NCBI GenBank assembly: GCA_021202205.1 | Contig: JAJQDJ010000299.1 | Coordinates: 1 to 10,751 of the forward strand | From: Erysipelotrichaceae bacterium | GTDB lineage: Bacteria; Bacillota_I; Bacilli_A; Erysipelotrichales; Coprobacillaceae | Direction: 5' to 3' | DNA: 10,751 nt | In this document: positions 7,123-10,751 of the stretch, one piece after another | Numbering within the stretch: position 1 is the first letter of the stretch | How the letters are laid out: the number at the start of each line of letters is the position of its first letter | Notes under the pieces: model-generated | What the model was told of the DNA's origin: nothing | Database searches by the model: none | The model's input: the letters and a program-made list of their open reading frames with translations, nothing else | Position numbers and translations under genes: made by a program

Positions 7123-7878
7123 CTACAAACTAGAATATGTTTGATATATCTGATTGAAATCCTGTTGATTATCATAAAATGTATGATGATGTTGGAATCC
7201 TTCATAAACAAGCATTCCCTGCTTATAAACCAATAAGCGATTCATTGGAACACTTTGCCAGTTTTCATGACTCAAAGGCACTGTAGCAAATATGGTTCCT
7301 TCAGCTTTTTGCAAATAATATAAAGAAGAAGGATAATTGGTATGTACATAAACATATACACCATCACTAAAAATAACATTCAATTTATTTCCATCAGACA
7401 TGTCAACAAATATATGATCTAATTGATGAAATAAATCATTATTTTCTAAATAAGAAGCATTCATACGATCAACTAAATAAAGGAGAATTCTTTCTCTATC
7501 TGTTGACCCTTCTTGCATATTGATATAACGATCGAGTTTTGAATATTTAAAAATTGTTCCATTATGCATGAGTGTCCATGTTTTGTTTCTATAATCTTTT
7601 AAGGTATAAGGATGTGTATTTTCATACTCCATAGTTCCTATAGTAGCATAACGAATATGTCCAAATACAATAGAGCTATTAAAAGGTGTTTTGAGTCTTT
7701 GTTTGAGATATTGGCTATCTATAGCTCGAATAGGTTCTTTTTCTATACAGACTGATTCTTTTGATAAACAGGCAATACCCCACCCATGAGGATGATTGAT
7801 ACTATGCGTATAAAATTCTTCAAGATACTGACGAAGCAAAAGAGGTTGTTTAAGACTAGCTGCAAATAATTCACACAT
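7123..7878 (-). CDS. Class II glutamine amidotransferase, EgtC/YafJ-like (putative gamma-glutamyl hydrolase)
   Basis: From the ATG at 7878 the protein has 251 residues and begins MCELFAAS, so C2 becomes the N-terminal nucleophile after methionine removal, as Ntn-type class II amidotransferases require. Other active-site motifs are present: HGWG (31-34), FGHIRYAT (72-79), NTHPY (87-91), HNG (105-107) and STDRE (125-129). No synthase domain is fused. EgtC, in the same family, hydrolyses the gamma-glutamyl group from an ergothioneine intermediate; a similar deglutamylation is plausible here next to a glutamate-cysteine ligase, but is inferred. The frame continues upstream to an ATG at 7899. That start would bury the cysteine behind seven residues and includes the AAGGAG ribosome binding site (7890-7895), so it is rejected. 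The start overlaps the preceding stop as TAATG, which implies coupled translation. A HHH cluster lies at 230-232. Confidence 0.9.
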   Translation of the reverse strand: MCELFAASLKQPLLLRQYLEEFYTHSINHPHGWGIACLSKESVCIEKEPIRAIDSQYLKQRLKTPFNSSIVFGHIRYATIGTMEYENTHPYTLKDYRNKTWTLMHNGTIFKYSKLDRYINMQEGSTDRERILLYLVDRMNASYLENNDLFHQLDHIFVDMSDGNKLNVIFSDGVYVYVHTNYPSSLYYLQKAEGTIFATVPLSHENWQSVPMNRLLVYKQGMLVYEGFQHHHTFYDNQQDFNQIYQTYSSL

Positions 7879-9140
7879 TAAATTTCTCTCTCCTTGCATA
7901 TTTTAATTGCGTTATCAATAGCAACCCTTAATCCCTCGCCTACATAATTATCACTGTATTGTTCTACAATGCGTTCTACATAACGATGTTTAAGTTTATC
8001 TTTTTGATATTGAATAGTTGTTTTTGAAGCTTCATCATCAAAATAATGGTCCATATCATTGAGAATAGACAATGTTTTATCTTTAATATTCATACCATCT
8101 ATAAAAATTTGACTATCATCAAAGCGAGCAGCAGCTTTTTCATTTAAAATAGCATCACGCTGCATAGTTTCGCTTAGAGAAATTTCATCTAATGACATTA
8201 GATAAACAATAAATAAATTAACGAAGCGTAAGTCTTCCTTAATAATACCAATAGGACTAAATGGATTTAAATCAAAGACACGTAATTCTATATGGTTGAT
8301 TCCACTTTCTCTTAAATGTTCATTGGTATTAAGACCTTTAGGTTTTAAACGAACAGGATAATAAAGTTCACTGGCTGCTTTTAATAAACCATCATCAACA
8401 TATTTTTGAATACTATCAACATAAGATTCAACATTATCATATTTTAAAATAGGAACGAAATCATTCCAATATCCTATTTCACTACATCTAGCTGATCCCA
8501 AATCATGATAAATAGAAGCAGACATATCTTTTTGATATGATTTATCAAGTATAGGACTGGCTGCAGTAAGATAAACAATCATCCATATATAATAAACAAT
8601 CTTTTGTGCTAATTCTAAATAGAGTTGATCTTTGAACTCTTGAAAGGAAAGATTTGAATGATATAAGTATTCTTCTTTAAGAAGTTGATTATCAAAAGAA
8701 TAATTGACATGAATACCTGAAAAAAGCATCTTCTTTTTTCCATACTTAGAAGCCAGGTATTGACGATAAACTTCCTTCCCTTTTTGTTCACCCTCAAACA
8801 TAGCAACAGGAATATCATTTTCTCCCTTAACAAATGGCGGATTAGAGAAAGGCCAAAGAATTTCTCTGCCTGTTTCTAAAGTATATAATGATTTTACAGT
8901 TTGCTTATGAATAATTTCCATTTCACGATAAGCACTATCACAATTATCACAAGCGTCTGTAATCATTTCTATCTGATTTTCACAAAAATCCCTATCTATA
9001 TAAGGATTGCCTAAAAAAGGATGCTCTACATGCGATAAATAGCCATCCAAATTGACTCTTAAACTTTCTTTTTCTAATCCAAAACCACCTGTCAGCAAAT
9101 GCTCTTTAATGATTTTATTATCTGTATGAAAAACCATCAT
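7878..9140 (-). CDS. gshA: Glutamate-cysteine ligase, stand-alone GshA/GshF-N-type
   Basis: Predicted to join the gamma-carboxylate of glutamate to cysteine with ATP, giving gamma-glutamylcysteine. Family motifs are visible in order: GFGLEKESLRV (19-29), FCENQIEMIT (52-61), ILWPFSNPP (94-102), YRQYLASKYGKK (125-136), SGIHVNYSF (141-149), YYPVRLKP (260-267) and HIELRVFDLNPFSP (283-296). With 420 residues it is shorter than E. coli GshA (518) and lacks the C-terminal ATP-grasp half found in the bifunctional GshF of many Firmicutes. It is first in its operon, behind a strong promoter. Two adjacent ATGs are possible (9140, 9137); the GGGGTG site at 9143-9148 is better spaced for 9137, so the start is uncertain by one codon. 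Substrate specificity for cysteine over another amino acid is assumed from the family, not shown. Confidence 0.88.
   Translation of the reverse strand: MMVFHTDNKIIKEHLLTGGFGLEKESLRVNLDGYLSHVEHPFLGNPYIDRDFCENQIEMITDACDNCDSAYREMEIIHKQTVKSLYTLETGREILWPFSNPPFVKGENDIPVAMFEGEQKGKEVYRQYLASKYGKKKMLFSGIHVNYSFDNQLLKEEYLYHSNLSFQEFKDQLYLELAQKIVYYIWMIVYLTAASPILDKSYQKDMSASIYHDLGSARCSEIGYWNDFVPILKYDNVESYVDSIQKYVDDGLLKAASELYYPVRLKPKGLNTNEHLRESGINHIELRVFDLNPFSPIGIIKEDLRFVNLFIVYLMSLDEISLSETMQRDAILNEKAAARFDDSQIFIDGMNIKDKTLSILNDMDHYFDDEASKTTIQYQKDKLKHRYVERIVEQYSDNYVGEGLRVAIDNAIKICKEREI
7890..7895 (-). promoter_or_regulatory. Ribosome binding site deciding the amidotransferase start
   Basis: AAGGAG (continuing as AGAG) on the minus strand lies 9-11 bases before the ATG at 7878, inside the end of the gshA-like gene. 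The upstream ATG at 7899 precedes it, so the site supports the downstream start that places cysteine at position 2. Confidence 0.7.
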
Positions 9141-9163
9141 TACACCCCATTTCTATTATATTC

Positions 9164-9192
9164 ATAGTAAACATATAGGATTTAAAAGTCAA
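9164..9192 (-). promoter_or_regulatory. Promoter of the gshA-like operon
   Basis: On the minus strand TTGACT (9187-9192, 5/6 match to the -35 consensus) and TACTAT (9164-9169, 4/6 match to TATAAT) are separated by exactly 17 bases. Transcription would start near 9157, giving a leader of about 17 bases. The promoter lies in the 58-base gap after rnhB, marking the four following genes as a separately controlled unit. Confidence 0.75.
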
Positions 9193-9209
9193 GTTATATT
9201 ATAACTTGA
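9189..9209 (-). repeat. 9-bp perfect inverted repeat across the rnhB stop and the operon -35 box
   Basis: TCAAGTTAT - 3 bases - ATAACTTGA forms a perfect inverted repeat. It contains the rnhB stop codon and most of the -35 box of the downstream promoter. It may be a weak rnhB terminator, since CTTTT follows on the minus strand, though the stem is AT-rich and the T-run short. It may instead be an operator for a dimeric repressor. The sequence does not decide between these. Confidence 0.5.
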
Positions 9210-9840
9210 TTTCATCACTATCTATTGTTAGCTGAATATTTAATACATCTTTAACAGGTTGAAAAGAACGACGATGGATAGGTGTAATACCATATTTTTT
9301 TAAAGCATCTTTATGTTGCTTGGTAGGATAGCCTTTGTGTTTAGCAAAACCATATTGAGGATATTGTTTATCATATTCAATCATAATATGGTCTCGTGTA
9401 ACTTTAGCTAGTATACTAGCTGCTGCAATAGAAATAGATTTGCTATCACCTTTAATGATTGCTTCATGTTCAATAATATTTCCTAAAGGCATAGCATCAC
9501 TTAAAGCATAATCTGGTTTGATCGATATGCGTTGAATGGCACGAATCATACCTATACGAGAAGCTTGATAAACATTGAGTTTATCAACATCCTCTATACT
9601 TATTATTTCTATTTGATAATCTAAGGCATCATGCTTAATAATGTCAAACAATCGTTCACGTTTTTTTTCTGATAACTTTTTAGAATCATTGATATCATTA
9701 TTAACATATCCCTTAGAAAAAATAACACCAGCAACGACTAAAGGTCCAGCCATAGGACCTCTTCCAGCTTCATCCAATCCAATAATATATTGTTTACCTT
9801 TTTGATAGGCCTTTGTTTCATATTCTAATCTTTGACACAT
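9199..9840 (-). CDS. rnhB: Ribonuclease HII
   Basis: RNase HII cuts the RNA strand of RNA-DNA hybrids and nicks 5' of single ribonucleotides misincorporated in DNA. The 213-residue protein has the type 2 signature GLDEAGRGPMAGP (21-33), supplying D23 and E24, then D115 (ALSDAMPLG) and D132 (KGDSKS), which complete the DEDD metal site with the expected 17-residue spacing between the last two. The SIAAASILAKVTRD and GYPTKQHKDAL motifs follow. A frame opening at ATG 9855 exists, but the GGGAGG site at 9848-9853 falls inside it; the ATG at 9840, 7 bases after that site, is used. The gene overlaps the end of rbgA by 16 bases, the usual rbgA-rnhB pairing, and they are likely co-transcribed. An inverted repeat covers its stop. 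Confidence 0.95.
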   Translation of the reverse strand: MCQRLEYETKAYQKGKQYIIGLDEAGRGPMAGPLVVAGVIFSKGYVNNDINDSKKLSEKKRERLFDIIKHDALDYQIEIISIEDVDKLNVYQASRIGMIRAIQRISIKPDYALSDAMPLGNIIEHEAIIKGDSKSISIAAASILAKVTRDHIMIEYDKQYPQYGFAKHKGYPTKQHKDALKKYGITPIHRRSFQPVKDVLNIQLTIDSDEIKL

Positions 9841-10694
9841 GACGGATCCTCCCATGATAATGAACCTATCGTTCCATTATTAATCTCACTAAAAAATAAT
9901 TGCATAACTCTATCATAGTCAATCTCTCCTCTTATAGGTTTAATCTTTCTTAATTTTGCAATATGATCAAAAGCATCAATTAACCAATTTTCATTACTAT
10001 AATCTATCATTAACTGATAACGATTTTGTAATAATTCAGGATAATGATGACTTAGATAATTCAATGCATAAATAAATAAGTCATCCAAGGGTAGAATATC
10101 CTGTTTGATAGATCCAATAAGAGCTATGTTTTTAGCAATTCTTTCATCATCAAATTTAGGCCATAAGACACCAGGTGTATCAAATAATTCAAAATCCTTT
10201 GCTACTCTAATAATTTGCTGGGATTTTGTAACACCTGGCTTATTACCTGTAAGTGTAGCCTTACGTGAAGCCAACTTATTGATGAAAGTTGATTTACCAA
10301 CATTTGGAATACCCAAAACCATCGCACGAATAGGACGGTGTTTGATACCACGGGCTTGTTCTTTAGCCATTTTTTCTTTAAGGATGTATCGACATTGATC
10401 AATAATTTGTTGATATTCTTTAAAATTTTTAAGATTGACACTCATTGCATAATAATTGTTTTGTTTATAATATGAAAGCCATTGTTGTGTTATTGTATCA
10501 TCAGCCATATCTTTTTTTGTTAATACAATAAGTCGCGGCTTCTGTTTAATAATATCATTAAGCATCGGGTTTTTTGAAGAATACGGTGCTCTTGCATCAA
10601 CCAATTCAATAACTATATCAATAACTTTTAGTTTATCACTTATTTCTCTTTTGGCTTTTGCCATATGTCCTGGATACCATTGTATTTGTGCCAT
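9825..10694 (-). CDS. rbgA: Ribosome biogenesis GTPase RbgA (YlqF)
   Basis: A circularly permuted GTPase needed for late assembly of the 50S subunit in Bacillota. The 289 residues match the family (B. subtilis about 282). The permuted motif order is visible: G4 TKKD (59-62), then G1 GIPNVGKST (128-136), G2 threonine in PGVTKS (153-158) and G3 DTPG (172-175). The N-terminal IQWYPGHMAKAKRE stretch and the C-terminal helical RNA-binding domain ending in FFSEINNGTIGSLSWEDP are typical. The ATG at 10694 has a strong GAGGAGGG site 5 bases upstream. It overlaps rnhB by 16 bases. It is the first gene read in the window; a weak promoter candidate precedes it, but rplS or lepB-type genes may lie further upstream outside the window. 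Confidence 0.96.
   Translation of the reverse strand: MAQIQWYPGHMAKAKREISDKLKVIDIVIELVDARAPYSSKNPMLNDIIKQKPRLIVLTKKDMADDTITQQWLSYYKQNNYYAMSVNLKNFKEYQQIIDQCRYILKEKMAKEQARGIKHRPIRAMVLGIPNVGKSTFINKLASRKATLTGNKPGVTKSQQIIRVAKDFELFDTPGVLWPKFDDERIAKNIALIGSIKQDILPLDDLFIYALNYLSHHYPELLQNRYQLMIDYSNENWLIDAFDHIAKLRKIKPIRGEIDYDRVMQLFFSEINNGTIGSLSWEDPSCVKD
9848..9853 (-). promoter_or_regulatory. Ribosome binding site deciding the rnhB start
   Basis: GGGAGG on the minus strand lies 7 bases upstream of ATG 9840, within the rbgA coding sequence. Because it falls inside the frame opened by ATG 9855, it indicates that the shorter RNase HII is made and that its translation depends on ribosomes finishing rbgA. 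Confidence 0.8.
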
Positions 10695-10709
10695 GCTATC
10701 CCTCCTCGT

Positions 10710-10737
10710 ATAATAAGTATAGTAAGATATATATCAG
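10710..10737 (-). promoter_or_regulatory. Possible promoter for rbgA
   Basis: On the minus strand CTGATA (10732-10737, 4/6 to TTGACA) is followed after 16 bases by TATTAT (10710-10715, 5/6 to TATAAT). The match is modest in a very AT-rich stretch, and the window ends 14 bases upstream, so the context needed to judge it is missing. Confidence 0.35.
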
Positions 10738-10747
10738 GTATATACCT
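10736..10747. repeat. 12-bp perfect palindrome upstream of rbgA
   Basis: AGGTATATACCT is a perfect palindrome touching the proposed -35 box of rbgA. It could be part of an operator or of an upstream terminator truncated by the window edge, or a chance event in AT-rich DNA. I cannot separate these from the visible bases. Confidence 0.3.
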
Positions 10748-10751
10748 TACA

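Noticed and set aside
8615..8833. Minus-strand 72-residue open frame in another frame of the gshA-like gene
   Set aside because: Lies wholly inside a gene with clear family motifs in the real frame.
5158..9192. A complete ergothioneine or glutathione operon
   Set aside because: There is no EgtB (sulfoxide synthase), EgtD (histidine methyltransferase), EgtE or GshB/GshF-C in the window; only EgtA- and EgtC-like functions are present.
10105..10441. Two short open frames (plus 10105-10398, minus 10202-10441) within rbgA
   Set aside because: Both are shadows of the GTPase domain, whose G1 and G3 motifs fix the true frame.

Overview
The window is AT-rich DNA in which every supported gene lies on the minus strand, so it reads from the right edge to the left. 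Codon content, Shine-Dalgarno strength and gene order point to a low-GC Firmicute/Bacillota. The protein flavour suggests an Erysipelotrichia/Coprobacillaceae-like gut bacterium, but that rank is inference. The order rbgA-rnhB-...-dprA-topA-trmFO-xerC is the classic Bacillota neighbourhood (in Bacillus subtilis: ylqF-rnhB-...-sucC-sucD-smf/dprA-topA-trmFO-codV). In transcription order it covers ribosome assembly (rbgA), removal of RNA from DNA (rnhB), ssDNA/recombination handling (dprA), supercoiling (topA), tRNA methylation (trmFO) and chromosome dimer resolution (xerC).

Between rnhB and dprA sits a discrete four-gene block (9192 to 5158). It has its own good sigma-A-type promoter in front and a strong intrinsic terminator behind. 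Transcribed in order, it encodes a stand-alone glutamate-cysteine ligase, an EgtC/YafJ-like class II glutamine amidotransferase with a Cys2 nucleophile, an ATP-grasp ligase of unassigned substrate, and an esterase-D-like alpha/beta hydrolase. The genes overlap or nearly touch (TAATG junction, 9-bp gap, 8-bp overlap). A gamma-glutamylcysteine synthase, a ligase and a gamma-glutamyl-type hydrolase together resemble the ergothioneine logic (EgtA...EgtC) without EgtB, EgtD or EgtE. This suggests, as a hypothesis, an uncharacterised pathway for a cysteine-containing small molecule or low-molecular-weight thiol. It is the main candidate for something new here.

Regulation is readable in several places. 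There is a clear promoter for the gsh-like operon with an inverted repeat across its -35 box, and a clear promoter for topA overlapping the dprA stop. A short dprA leader ends in a terminator-like hairpin just before the dprA ribosome binding site, so it is an attenuation candidate. A second terminator-like hairpin lies on the topA stop codon just before trmFO. Four genes (rnhB, dprA, trmFO and the amidotransferase) have longer possible starts that would swallow their own Shine-Dalgarno sequence; the downstream starts are used here.

There is no gene-free stretch over 300 bases. The largest gap, 5022-5186, holds a terminator, a promoter and the dprA leader. I saw no tRNA, rRNA, CRISPR array, insertion sequence or attachment site.
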